Shown here piece after piece: positions 54,522 to 63,324 of a stretch of DNA of 64,000 nt. Made by a program: the position numbers and the translations under genes. The notes under the pieces are model-generated. The model had not been told where the DNA came from and did no database searches. It saw only the letters and a list, made by a program, of their open reading frames with translations. Position 1 is the first letter of the stretch. Every line of letters starts with the position of its first letter. Source of the DNA: Pseudomonas brassicacearum (lineage in GTDB: Bacteria; Pseudomonadota; Gammaproteobacteria; Pseudomonadales; Pseudomonadaceae). Where the stretch lies: assembly GCF_003732225.1 (NCBI RefSeq), contig NZ_MOBJ01000008.1, positions 186,001 to 250,000 of the forward strand, in the 5' to 3' direction.

Positions 54522-54947
54522 GTGCACGATCCCTTCAATCTTCTTCGTTTCGTCGAGGCCCAGCGCCCGGTTTTTACCCGAGTCATGGAAGAGTTGCGTG
54601 CCGGGCACAAGACCAGTCACTGGATGTGGTTCATCTTCCCGCAACTGCATGGCCTCGGGCGTAGCGAGATAGCCGAACGCTTTGCCATTTCTGGTACTGC
54701 CGAAGCCCGGGCCTATCTGCTGCATGACGTGCTGGGGCCACGGCTGGAGGAAAGCGTCAGTACCCTCCTGCAACACAGCGACAAGAGCGCACTGCAAATC
54801 CTTGGCCACCCCGATGACCTGAAATTGCGCTCCTGCCTCACGCTGTTCGCCAGCATCAAGCCCGAACACCCCCTATTCCAGCAGGCCCTCGATCAGTTCT
54901 TCGCTGGCGAGCCAGACACCAGAACTCTGACCCTTCTTGGAGAATAA
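54522..54947 (+). CDS. DUF1810 family protein
   Basis: A 141-residue DUF1810 (YfbU-unrelated, calpastatin-like by old annotation) protein: DPFNLLRFVEAQRPVFTRVMEELRAGHKTSHWMWFIFPQLHGLGRSEIAERFAI is the full family signature, followed by LHDVLGPRLEESVSTLLQH and LKLRSCLTLFASI. Function unknown. The start is most likely GTG at 54522, eight bases after GGGAG. It begins close to the breakpoint of the reductase remnant on the other strand. Confidence 0.88.
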   Translation: MHDPFNLLRFVEAQRPVFTRVMEELRAGHKTSHWMWFIFPQLHGLGRSEIAERFAISGTAEARAYLLHDVLGPRLEESVSTLLQHSDKSALQILGHPDDLKLRSCLTLFASIKPEHPLFQQALDQFFAGEPDTRTLTLLGE

Positions 54948-55014
54948 GGTCGACGCGAGCTACGTCGCCAACACCACGTCGAACCTCGAAGACAGCGTGA
55001 TCGGGCAGTTGGGC

Positions 55015-55710
55015 TCAAGCCAGCAGCTCGGTAATCCACCGGGCCTGTCGGGCGACGTCCTGCACCTTCTCCTCGGGCACTACCTGCCGCGCTCGGGCGA
55101 AACTGGTCAGGGTCTTCTGCTTCTGGCGCAGCATGCGCTGCCACTTGCCCAGGAACGCCGGGCTGCGTGCCTGCATCTGCAGCGGGCCGAAGTACAACTC
55201 CTCGGCGGTGTACATCACGGGCCCGGCGCGCTCGGCGACGATGATTTCGTAGTCGAAGCGGTTTTCCCGCAGCACCTCCTCGCAAAGGATCCGGTAACCA
55301 TTTTCCATCAACCATTGGCGCAGTGGCTGCTCGCCGCCGTTGGGCTGCAGGATCAGGCGCTCCTGGCCGTTCAGGCACGTCTTGCCGCTGTCGAGGATGT
55401 CGCGGATCGTCTCGCCGCCCATGCCACAGATGCTGATCGCCGTGATCCCGTCTCCCGGCTCGATCGCCGCCAGGCCATTGGCCAGGCGCACGCTGATCCG
55501 CTGGTCCAGGCCGTTCTCGCGCACGGTGCGTTCGGCCGAGCGAAACGGCGTCAATGCCACCTCGCCGGCCACCGCCACCGCGATGGCGCCACGGCGCATC
55601 AACGCTACCGGCAGGTAGCCGTGATCCGAGCCGATATCGGCCAGGCGCGCACCTGCTGGCACATGCGCCGCCACGCGCTCCAGGCGCATGGACAATGTCT
55701 GTTCGTTCAA
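55015..55710 (-). CDS. trmK: tRNA (adenine(22)-N(1))-methyltransferase
   Basis: A 231-residue TrmK-family SAM methyltransferase: LSMRLERVAAHVPAGARLADIGSDHGYLPVALMRRG carries motif I (DIGSDHGYL), then AISICGMGGETIRDIL with the catalytic-region GMGG, and LQPNGGEQPLRQWL. In Bacillus and Streptococcus the enzyme methylates N1 of A22 in tRNA; the Pseudomonas role is inferred by family. The start is probably TTG at 55710 behind AGGGG; a GTG at 55743 is the alternative. Confidence 0.87.
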   Translation of the reverse strand: MNEQTLSMRLERVAAHVPAGARLADIGSDHGYLPVALMRRGAIAVAVAGEVALTPFRSAERTVRENGLDQRISVRLANGLAAIEPGDGITAISICGMGGETIRDILDSGKTCLNGQERLILQPNGGEQPLRQWLMENGYRILCEEVLRENRFDYEIIVAERAGPVMYTAEELYFGPLQMQARSPAFLGKWQRMLRQKQKTLTSFARARQVVPEEKVQDVARQARWITELLA

Positions 55711-55911
55711 CTGCCGCCCCTTTTCACCACGAACGTCCAGCACCTATGGCCGGATCGGGGCGCGATTCTGTCGAGCAATGCCGTGCATTTCAACTTTATG
55801 CGACCAGGGCCATGGTTCGCCCGGTCCTATCGCTCGCGTATCGGCCCAAAACGAACCCTGGTCATGCACCGCTTTTGGCCGACCTATGCGGAGCCTGAGA
55901 GGCTGTATGGG

Positions 55912-57243
55912 TCAGCTGCTGACCGTAGCGATTTGCTTCGCGCGACCGTTCTGTTTGCCAATCAGAAACACCAATAGCGAACCGATAGCGGTCAATACGC
56001 AGAGCGGCATCAGTGCAATTGGAAAGCTCCCGGTCTGATCACGCAGTACACCGATCACCGAACTCATGGCGCCCGTACCCAAGTGGGCAAAGGTATTGAT
56101 CGCTGCAATCCCTGTGGCCAAAGTCGCCGGCGGCAGGGATTCGGAGCAAAGTGCCCAGAACGGCCCCTTGATCGCATAGTTACCCATCAATACGAGCGTC
56201 AGCAGTACCAGCGTAATGCTCAGGGAGTCCGTGAACAGCGTGGCAGCGAAGCTCACCGCAGTAATGGCTAGCGGAATAGCAGTGCTCTTGATCCGCTCCC
56301 CGCTCTTGTCCGCACGCAGTCCCCAGAAAATCATGAAAGCTGCGGCCATGCCGAACGGAATCATGTTCAGCAGACCCGTTTGCATGTTGGTCAGATGGAA
56401 CGATTTCAGGATCTGCGGCATCCACAACGACAGCGTGTTGCTGGTTGCCGAACTGCCCATGTAGATAATCGAAAGCACCCATACATATTTGTTGGTAAAC
56501 ACGGCCTTGAGGGTGCCGCTTATGCTATGAGCGTGCTGAGGAATACCACTTTCGCGCGCGGCCTTATCGTTAGTCAGTTGCTCGCCTAGCCAATCCTGTT
56601 CCTGCTGAGTCAACCATTTCGCTTCGCTTGGCCGATTGGGCAACACTTTCAGCGCGAGCAATCCCAGCGTGATGGCGGGAATGGCTTCAAGCATAAGCAA
56701 CCACTGCCATCCCTTGAATCCTGCCAGACCGTCTAATTGCAACAGCAGCGCCGACACAGGTGAGCCGAGAAAGTTGGAGAGTGGTATCGCCACCATGAAT
56801 AGCGCAACTATTCGAGCCATGTACGCTTTGGGGATGCATTGCGTGAGGTAAAGAATGACTCCTGGAAAGAAGCCGGCTTCGGCTGCACCCAAGAGGAATC
56901 GGGAAATCGAATAGGATATTGGCCCGACCGCAAAGGCCGAACAGAAACCGACGATGCCCCACGTGATCATGATGCGCGCAATCCACCGGCGGGCACCGAA
57001 GCGCTCCATGGCCATGTTACTGGGCATTTCGCAAAGTACATAAGCGACGAAAAAGAGTGTGGCACCGAATCCGAAGGCACTGGCCGTCAGGCCGATATCC
57101 TGGTTCATGGTCAGCGCCGCGAAGCCGATATTGACCCGGTCAATGTAGGCGATGAAATAACAGAGTACGAGAAAGGGTATCAGGCGAACCCCCAACTTGC
57201 GCATGGTCGATTTTTCAATTTCAGTATTGGATGACTTGTTCAT
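55912..57243 (-). CDS. MFS transporter, anion:cation symporter family
   Basis: A 443-residue inner-membrane transporter with twelve hydrophobic segments and ACS-family landmarks: RLIPFLVLCYFIAYIDRVNIGFAALTMNQDIGLT, EMPSNMAMERFGARRWIARIMITWG and LLGAAEAGFFPGVILYLTQ. Members import hydroxylated aromatic acids, tartrate, phthalate or hexuronates. AGAGCGG precedes the ATG at 57243. It ends the minus-strand series after the amidohydrolase gene, 157 bases away, and is likely controlled by the same GntR protein. Confidence 0.88.
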   Translation of the reverse strand: MNKSSNTEIEKSTMRKLGVRLIPFLVLCYFIAYIDRVNIGFAALTMNQDIGLTASAFGFGATLFFVAYVLCEMPSNMAMERFGARRWIARIMITWGIVGFCSAFAVGPISYSISRFLLGAAEAGFFPGVILYLTQCIPKAYMARIVALFMVAIPLSNFLGSPVSALLLQLDGLAGFKGWQWLLMLEAIPAITLGLLALKVLPNRPSEAKWLTQQEQDWLGEQLTNDKAARESGIPQHAHSISGTLKAVFTNKYVWVLSIIYMGSSATSNTLSLWMPQILKSFHLTNMQTGLLNMIPFGMAAAFMIFWGLRADKSGERIKSTAIPLAITAVSFAATLFTDSLSITLVLLTLVLMGNYAIKGPFWALCSESLPPATLATGIAAINTFAHLGTGAMSSVIGVLRDQTGSFPIALMPLCVLTAIGSLLVFLIGKQNGRAKQIATVSS

Positions 57244-57400
57244 GGAAACCGCTCTCTTGTAATTGTAATAGGCTGCTCTTGCGCAGAACCTCTCGATGCG
57301 GCACGAGGGGTTTGACTGCAACGTGGTATTTCAGACTTTCTGCAAGCTTTCGTTACACGTGGGTAGGATGAATGGTCATCTGCAAATACGCGGGTGAGCT

Positions 57401-58246
57401 TCAGCCTTCACGTTTTGCAAAACCGAATAACCGTCGAGGTGCTTGCACGAGCAACGAATGGCTGAGTTGCATCGAACACTCCAGGGCTTGTCGCTGATCG
57501 ATTACGGTGCCGAAATCGATGCTTTTCTCATGCTGCGTGTGTGGCCAGTCGCTGCCCCATACAAGTTGGTGGAGGCCGAAACTTTGCTCCAACAGCGGTA
57601 ATGCCGATCGGGCGAAATTGATGTTTTGTTGCGGCGTACCTCCCAAACGATAAATTCCCGATACCTTCATCCAGATCGACCCTCTCGATCCCAACTCCAG
57701 TAACTCGGAAAACCCTGGCTGATCAACTCCCGAACGGGCATCCGGCCGTCCGAAGTGGTCAATAACCAACTTCAAACCGAATGGTGTCAATTGATGGATC
57801 AGTGCCGGCAGATCCTTTACCTCTCGATGCAATTCGACATGCCAGTCAAGATCAGCGATGTGGCTGAAAAATTCTCTCCAGGCACGATTGCGAAAATCAG
57901 GTACCGCCTTGCCCATCAGGTTCAAGCGAACGCCGACCACGCCTATGTGAGCCATGTCATTCAACAGGGCACGACTAACACCTGGCTCCAGCACGACCAC
58001 TCCTCGCAACCGCTCCGGCACTTGCCTCAGCGCCGCCAACAGGTAGCTATTGTCGATACCCAGAAAACTCGGCTGCACCAATACGCCATGACTCAAACCA
58101 TGGGCGCCCAGGTGATTCAGATACTCCGCAAGCGTGGCATCGTAGTCAGGGGCGTAGCGCCGTGTAACGGCCAGCTTCAGCCCCCGGCTAAAGACATGAG
58201 CATGGGAATCGATGCCAGTGATCGATGTTGAACAGGTATCGGACAT
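57401..58246 (-). CDS. Amidohydrolase family protein (2-pyrone-4,6-dicarboxylate lactonase-like)
   Basis: A 281-residue amidohydrolase-2 protein with metal-binding DSHAHVF at the start, VELHREVKDLPALI, LVIDHFGRPDA, and LVWGSDWPHTQ near the end; this set is shared with 2-pyrone-4,6-dicarboxylic acid lactonase and related lactonases or decarboxylases. It would hydrolyse a lactone or cyclic intermediate of a sugar-acid or aromatic pathway. Flanked by two MFS genes on the same strand, 28 bases from the upstream one, so it is the only catabolic enzyme of the unit. Confidence 0.86.
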   Translation of the reverse strand: MSDTCSTSITGIDSHAHVFSRGLKLAVTRRYAPDYDATLAEYLNHLGAHGLSHGVLVQPSFLGIDNSYLLAALRQVPERLRGVVVLEPGVSRALLNDMAHIGVVGVRLNLMGKAVPDFRNRAWREFFSHIADLDWHVELHREVKDLPALIHQLTPFGLKLVIDHFGRPDARSGVDQPGFSELLELGSRGSIWMKVSGIYRLGGTPQQNINFARSALPLLEQSFGLHQLVWGSDWPHTQHEKSIDFGTVIDQRQALECSMQLSHSLLVQAPRRLFGFAKREG

Positions 58247-58274
58247 GGGTTTTATCTATCGCAAGTAATGATCA

Positions 58275-59558
58275 TCACGCTCGGGCGCTCTCGCGGCCTT
58301 TCACCGAGACGGATGGGATCGCAGCGTCGAGACTGCGACCACGTGTTTCCGGCAGGCAAAGGGCAGCGATAACTGCCACGCCATAAGCGATCCCGGCGTC
58401 GATGCCAATGGCCGAGCCCAGTGACATGGAATCACTCATATGGCCGACCAGAAACGGGAATACCGCCGAGAGCACTCGGCCGAAGTTGTAGCAAAACCCC
58501 ACACCAGCGCCGCGCACGTCCGCCGGGTACAGCTCGTTGAACAGTGCGCCGAGGCTGGCCGGAATGCCCGCCGCGAAGAAGCCGAGCGGAAAACCGAGGA
58601 ATAGCATTTGGGTATTGGTCAGGGGCAAGAACACGTAGCACTGCACGGTAACGACGCAGCACAGGGCGAACAGCACGATATTTTTGCGGCGGCCAATACG
58701 GTCGATCAAGAATCCGCTGACGACGCAGCCACACCAGAAGGCAAAGATGATCACGACAAGGTAGCCGCCAGAGTTCAGCACCGACAGGTTGCGTTCGGTC
58801 TTGAGGAATGTCGGCAGCCACGTCATCACGGCGTGGTACCCGCCGTGTGCGCCCAGGCCCAACAGCCCGCCGAACAGCGTCACGCGGATCAGTTCAGGAC
58901 GGAAAATACCGGCCAGGGATTTGAAAAAACTTTGCGCGATGGCGTGTTCTTTTTGCAGACGCTGGAAGCTGTCGGGCTCCTCGACATTGCGCCGTACCCA
59001 GATGATCAGGAGCGCCGGCAACAAGCCAACGATGAACATCACACGCCAGGCCATGTCTTGCGGTACGAAAGAATAAATCAACGCAAAAACCCCGACCGCC
59101 ACGCCCCAACCTACGGCCCAGGCACTTTGTACGGTGCCCATCACTTTGCCGCGGTATTTCGGGTTGATGGTTTCGGCCATCAGTACCGCGCCAGCAGCCC
59201 ACTCACCGCCAATGCCGAAGCCTTGCAGCGCCTTGACGATCAGCAACTGCTGGAACCCGGTGACGAAGGCGGACAGAAAGGTGAAGAAGGAGAACCACAG
59301 AATCATCCACTGCAACGTACGCACCCGGCCATAGCGGTCAGACAACGTCCCCCCTACCCAACCGCCGATGGCCGAAGTGACTAGCGTGACGCCGCTAATC
59401 AGCCCGGCATCGCCCTTGGTCAGGGCGAAGGCAGCAATTAACGCCGGAATTGCCAGGCCGAACATTTGTACTTCCAGTGCGTCCAGCGACCATCCACCAA
59501 AGCAGGCCCAAAACGTTTTGCGCTCCCGAGGAGTGACTTGGCGATACCAGCTGAACAT
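58275..59558 (-). CDS. MFS transporter, aromatic acid/metabolite:H+ type
   Basis: A 427-residue sugar-porter-like MFS protein with twelve segments: FWACFGGWSLDALEVQMFGLAIPALIAAFALTKG, GGWVGGTLSDRYGRVRTLQW (motif A), GIGGEWAAGAVLMAETINPKYRGKVMGTVQSAW and DRIGRRKN (second motif A), closing with LPETRGRSLD. This is the YjhB/sialate and AAHS-like branch. It begins 138 bases after the GntR gene on the same strand and leads the catabolic unit. The two transporters in one small unit probably serve different compounds or directions. Confidence 0.88.
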   Translation of the reverse strand: MFSWYRQVTPRERKTFWACFGGWSLDALEVQMFGLAIPALIAAFALTKGDAGLISGVTLVTSAIGGWVGGTLSDRYGRVRTLQWMILWFSFFTFLSAFVTGFQQLLIVKALQGFGIGGEWAAGAVLMAETINPKYRGKVMGTVQSAWAVGWGVAVGVFALIYSFVPQDMAWRVMFIVGLLPALLIIWVRRNVEEPDSFQRLQKEHAIAQSFFKSLAGIFRPELIRVTLFGGLLGLGAHGGYHAVMTWLPTFLKTERNLSVLNSGGYLVVIIFAFWCGCVVSGFLIDRIGRRKNIVLFALCCVVTVQCYVFLPLTNTQMLFLGFPLGFFAAGIPASLGALFNELYPADVRGAGVGFCYNFGRVLSAVFPFLVGHMSDSMSLGSAIGIDAGIAYGVAVIAALCLPETRGRSLDAAIPSVSVKGRESARA

Positions 59559-59695
59559 GATTTCTTATCCTTATAAGTGGAACACGAGGCAGCCGAGAGC
59601 GAACCGCGCCGCTACGAGGCCAGTCATGGCAAACAAAACGATGAATCCGGCAGCGATCGATTCGCCGGTGAGCGATCCGCTATTCAGGCAATGCG

Positions 59696-60427
59696 CTAGC
59701 GAATGTCCACGCTGTAACGGAAATGCTCGGCATGCCCACGGGAGCGCCGCCACTCCAGAGGCGCACCGGCGTAGTCACGCGCCAGACGCTCGATCACCAC
59801 CACGGGACTGTTGATCGGTATTTTCAATAATCGCGCATGCACGTCATTTACAGACTCGGCGGTGAGTGTTTCTTCGGCAGAGGCGACGACCTGACCGCAG
59901 ACTTCTTCGTAAATCGGGTAAAGCAATGGCCCTTTTCGATTCAGGTCAATCTCCAGTAGCGGCTGAAACCGGCTGCGAGGCAGCCAGATTTCTTCGGCAA
60001 GTACCGGCTGAACATCCAGAAGACGAACGCGGACAATGCGAATAACCGGAGAGTCGATTGGCAGCCCTAACGCATGGGCCACCGCCGAAGGTGCAGCCAC
60101 CGGCTCAATAGACAGGATGCGACTCTCCGGTACCTGGCGCTCACCCGCAGCGGTCTGGAAGCGGAAGAATCGGAAAAGCGAAGATTGAAACTGAGGCCGA
60201 CGAACGAAGGTGCCTCGACCTTGCTGACGCTCCAGAACACCCTCACTGACCAGCGCGTCGACCGCTTTGCGCACGGTGCCGGTGGACAGTTTGTACTCCG
60301 CTGAAAGCGCAGCTTCAGTGGGAATGGCCTCCCCCGGACGCCAGCGATTGTTAGCAATCTGCTCAGCCAACTGATCACGCAGGCGTTGATAAAGCGGTAG
60401 GCGGACATCACTGGACAGGGAATTCAT
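59696..60427 (-). CDS. GntR family regulator, HutC/UTRA type
   Basis: A 243-residue regulator: N-terminal winged helix (PLYQRLRDQLAEQIANNRWRPGEAIPTEAALSAEYKLSTGTVRKAVDALVSEGVLERQQGRGTFV, residues 11-76) and a UTRA ligand-binding domain (SRILSIEPVAAPSAVAHALGL; PLLYPIYEEVCGQVV; EWRRSRGHAEHFRYSVDI). It probably represses the downstream MFS-amidohydrolase-MFS genes. An AT-rich stretch with TATCTAGACATATATATG lies right before its start and could be its operator. Confidence 0.9.
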   Translation of the reverse strand: MNSLSSDVRLPLYQRLRDQLAEQIANNRWRPGEAIPTEAALSAEYKLSTGTVRKAVDALVSEGVLERQQGRGTFVRRPQFQSSLFRFFRFQTAAGERQVPESRILSIEPVAAPSAVAHALGLPIDSPVIRIVRVRLLDVQPVLAEEIWLPRSRFQPLLEIDLNRKGPLLYPIYEEVCGQVVASAEETLTAESVNDVHARLLKIPINSPVVVIERLARDYAGAPLEWRRSRGHAEHFRYSVDIR

Positions 60428-60609
60428 AGACTTTATTCACCTTGTTATCTAGACATATATATGAATATTTGGCCGAGTATTCTCCTGATGCATTTTTCTG
60501 TCAATAAGGGTTACCGAACCTGGCGGATGAACGGTGGGTGGATGGGGCCTGCCGAAGAAGATCTCCGGGCTGGACTCGCCCATCCTGCAGCCCTGCCATA
60601 CTGTTCAGC

Positions 60610-61350
60610 ATGACCCGTGCAACCTTCCGCTTCTACGAGGAGCTCAACGATTTCCTGCCGGCCGAACGGCGGCGGCAGTCCTTTACCTGCGAGTGCGCGC
60701 GAGGGGCGACGGTCAAGCACATGATCGAGGCGCTCGGGATACCGCACACCGAGGTCGAACTGGTGCTGCTCAACGGCGAGTCGGTGGGCCTTGAGCGAGT
60801 GATCTTCGACGGGGACCGGCTGGCGGTGTATCCCAAGTTCGAAGCGCTGGACATCAGCCCGCTGCTCAAGGTTCGTGCACAACCTTTACGGGTGCTGCGC
60901 TTCGTCGCTGATGCGCACCTTGGCGGGCTGGCCAGCCTGCTGCGCATGAGCGGCTTCGACACCCTCTACGACAATGGCTTCGAGGATGGCGAGATCGCCG
61001 AGATCGCTGCGCAGCAAGGACGCATCGTGCTAACCCGCGACCGCGAACTGCTCAAGCGGCGGATCATCAGCCACGGCTGTTACGTGCATGCCCTGAAACC
61101 GTCGCTGCAGCTGCGCGAATTGTACGAGCGCCTCGACCTGGCGCGTAGCGCGCGGCCATTCAGCCTGTGCCTTCATTGCAACCTGCCGCTGCACGAGATC
61201 AGCCCGGAACTGGCCCGGCCGCAGGTGCCACCGCGCGTTGGCGCCCTCTATTCGCGCTTCCTGCGCTGCGACGCCTGCCAACGGATTTACTGGGAAGGTT
61301 CGCACTGGCGCGGCATGTGTGCACTGCTGGCACCTCTGCTGGACCGATAG
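60610..61350 (+). CDS. Mut7-C RNAse domain protein with ubiquitin-like N terminus
   Basis: A 246-residue two-domain protein. Residues 1-80 match the ubiquitin/ThiS-like beta-grasp domain that often precedes Mut7-C (ATFRFYEELNDFLPAERRRQSFTCECARGATVKHMIEALG). Residues 95-240 form the Mut7-C PIN-like nuclease domain (RFVADAHLGGLASLLRMSGFDTLYDN with acidic D, IVLTRDRELL, and a zinc ribbon of CLHCN and CDACQRIYW). It should cut RNA with a metal at the Asp cluster. It stands alone with no antitoxin neighbour. The start at 60610 gives the expected N terminus; the ribosome site is weak. Confidence 0.86.
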   Translation: MTRATFRFYEELNDFLPAERRRQSFTCECARGATVKHMIEALGIPHTEVELVLLNGESVGLERVIFDGDRLAVYPKFEALDISPLLKVRAQPLRVLRFVADAHLGGLASLLRMSGFDTLYDNGFEDGEIAEIAAQQGRIVLTRDRELLKRRIISHGCYVHALKPSLQLRELYERLDLARSARPFSLCLHCNLPLHEISPELARPQVPPRVGALYSRFLRCDACQRIYWEGSHWRGMCALLAPLLDR

Positions 61351-61412
61351 CCGAGCGCACCGGGCCGCTGCGTTGCCAGGGATAATTTGATGGGGTGAGA
61401 TTTTGCCGCGCA

Positions 61413-61844
61413 ATGGTTGGACACGTACTCTCAGCAACCACTGTAAAGGAATGCCTGCAAGAGCCTGTGCCTGTTCCCTACTATGCCCCGTTACAAAAGT
61501 TTGTCATGGGGGACGATACCGCCACCGATGACACTCATGATTTCTATGTCTGGTTCTATCCGCACCGTAGGCACATGAGCATAAAAATGTTTGCTTGCAA
61601 AAACCAAGGACACATTGCGACCCTAAGTCTCTTGTCATTTTTTCCGCTGGCATTTTTGATCACAGAAAAAGGACAGGGAATTTATCCCTCTGGCGCAACG
61701 CCTGTGAAGCCCACTGACAAAACACTTTACGTGAAACTCGACTCAAGACACCTGCCTTACGCTGCATTTCCCAATGCTGGGCTGGAGGGGGATCAGATGG
61801 TTCTATTAGATGGTAGTCAGTCGATTGTGAGCTACCCCATCTGA
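61413..61844 (+). CDS. Hypothetical protein, AT-richer than surroundings
   Basis: A frame of about 143 residues beginning MVGHVLSATTVKECLQEPVPVPYYAPLQKF, with a GTG at 61395 as an alternative start. It has DDTHDFYVWFYPHRRHMSIKMF, one hydrophobic stretch (LSLLSFFPLAFLI, about residue 75) and a beta-rich end (DKTLYVKLDSRHLPYAAFPN). Codon choice is less GC-biased than in neighbouring genes, suggesting recent acquisition. I recognise no family; it may be a fragment of a larger protein. It lies between the Mut7-C gene and a lipoprotein gene in a poorly coding stretch. Confidence 0.5.
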   Translation: MVGHVLSATTVKECLQEPVPVPYYAPLQKFVMGDDTATDDTHDFYVWFYPHRRHMSIKMFACKNQGHIATLSLLSFFPLAFLITEKGQGIYPSGATPVKPTDKTLYVKLDSRHLPYAAFPNAGLEGDQMVLLDGSQSIVSYPI

Positions 61845-62150
61845 ATGCCTATGCTTCTGCATCTCTGAGATAGCCTGTTCATCCACCCATACGAATGGAA
61901 AGCTGCTCGAAGCTCTTTTTGAATTGCGCTAAATTCGTGTACGCTGGATGGCAGCTTTTGGCCGATAGCTGTCACTCATCGATAGGCCATCGGCAAAGTT
62001 TTTTTTCAAAGCTCGGATCCCTGCCACGTCATGCTGTTGCACGAGGCAAGGTTTCTAATCTGAGTTGCCGCTACCGCTACAGGGCAGCGCCTCTGTCAGG
62101 GCTAAGGCGGCGTACGTGCGGCGGTCGGCATTTTCATGCCGGGCCCCGAT
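61845..62150. other. Intergenic stretch with a hairpin, no gene seen
   Basis: About 300 AT-richer bases. An 8-bp stem TGGCAGCT / AGCTGTCA (one G-T pair) with loop TTTGGCCGAT lies at 61949-61974, and a run of eight T follows at about 61995. It could end transcription of the preceding frame. Open frames here lack coding character. Confidence 0.4.
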
Positions 62151-63191
62151 TCAACTTTGCCAGCAGGCCGCGAAACGCTTGCACACCCCAAAGCGCTGAT
62201 CCAGATCGGCCATGCGTGCCTGATGTGCGCTCAGTGTTTCCTTCAGCAGTTCTCGCTGGGTTCGGTAGTAGTACTCCAGCATTACATTATCGGTCGACAT
62301 CGCCTTGCTACGGTCAGCCGCTTCGCTGTCGGGCAGCAGTTCCTTGATCGTAGGGGTGTCGAGCAGGCCCAGTCGGTTGGTGTAGTAATCCTTGTACAAC
62401 TGCAATGAACGGGCCTTGATGCCCCTCATCTCGTTGGCGAACTGCTCCAGGTTCTGGTGATATTCAGTCCAATAGGCATCGGGCAGGCTGAAGCCGAGGC
62501 GCTGTTTGCGTTCCGCCATCGATTTGTCGAACACTGCTTTCTGGACCGAAGAGGAATCGTCGGCGTCGGGCTTCATTTTCGCGATGACACTGGCGTCGAC
62601 AATCTGCGCGATCAGTGCTGCACGCTCCGCCGACTGCGGCTGTGCTTCGGCGGACTTGGGGAAAATAGGGTTGTGGCCGACGCAGGCGGGTAGGCCTTTG
62701 TTGGTCAGCGCGATCGGCGAGCGCACAACCTTTCCATCGATCTGGCGCAGACGGCTGAGGGTGACCTGGCAATTGCGACCTACGTAGCGGAAGTCCGCTT
62801 CGTACTCGCCGCCGCTCTGCGGGGTAAAGTTGAACGCCACGGTGCACACGCTGCCGGTGCTTAAGGTGTTGGCTCGCGCGAACAGTTCATGGCCCGGTTG
62901 CAGCCTCACTTCCAAATAGGCCTTGGCATCGTCGGGTACAGCGGCGCTCATGGCCGCCCGTCGCCGGGTATTGGCGGAGAACAGGTTATTGAGCAGCCCC
63001 GTAGTCTGGCCGTCGCAGTGTTCGGCATCGAACAAGTCGAGCGTCGAGTTTTCATTGCTGCTGATAAAGCGCAGCTTCGCCGCATCGGGTCCACTGGCGT
63101 CCGGATAGGAACCGTTGAAACTGCACCCGCCAAGTAACAGTGCGGCAATGCTTACAGCGCCACGCATGCGCCCTTGGGAAAAACAGAACAT
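62151..63191 (-). CDS. Hypothetical lipoprotein
   Basis: A protein of about 346 residues with a lipoprotein leader ending in ALLLGGC (Cys near residue 22). The mature protein has a Cys-containing beta region (RFISSNENSTLDLFDAEHCDGQTTG; LQPGHELFARANTLSTGSVCTVAFNFTPQSGGEYEADFRYVGRNCQVTL) and a helical C-terminal half. No family is recognised. The first half resembles envelope proteins that handle PEGA-like beta structure, but this is weak. ATG 63191 and 63167 both work. It is divergent from the next lipoprotein, 133 bases apart. Confidence 0.68.
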   Translation of the reverse strand: MFCFSQGRMRGAVSIAALLLGGCSFNGSYPDASGPDAAKLRFISSNENSTLDLFDAEHCDGQTTGLLNNLFSANTRRRAAMSAAVPDDAKAYLEVRLQPGHELFARANTLSTGSVCTVAFNFTPQSGGEYEADFRYVGRNCQVTLSRLRQIDGKVVRSPIALTNKGLPACVGHNPIFPKSAEAQPQSAERAALIAQIVDASVIAKMKPDADDSSSVQKAVFDKSMAERKQRLGFSLPDAYWTEYHQNLEQFANEMRGIKARSLQLYKDYYTNRLGLLDTPTIKELLPDSEAADRSKAMSTDNVMLEYYYRTQRELLKETLSAHQARMADLDQRFGVCKRFAACWQS

Positions 63192-63324
63192 GTTGATATA
63201 TCGTCCTCGATGTACAAGTAGGCGAAAGGCCATCATGCTAGAGAAGGCAGTCGCCGCCGTCCAGCGCGCCTGTCTTCCCTGAATTTCTCTATGGATTTTC
63301 TTCGTCTCCCACCGAGGTAGCGGA

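Noticed and set aside
59571..59753. Hydrophobic 60-residue frame between the MFS and GntR genes
   Set aside because: It overlaps the 3' end of the GntR gene and has no ribosome site; hydrophobicity can arise from antisense or shifted reading of GC-rich DNA.
61895..62347. Plus-strand frame of 150 codons
   Set aside because: It overlaps the lipoprotein on the other strand, lacks a ribosome site and has no protein-like pattern.
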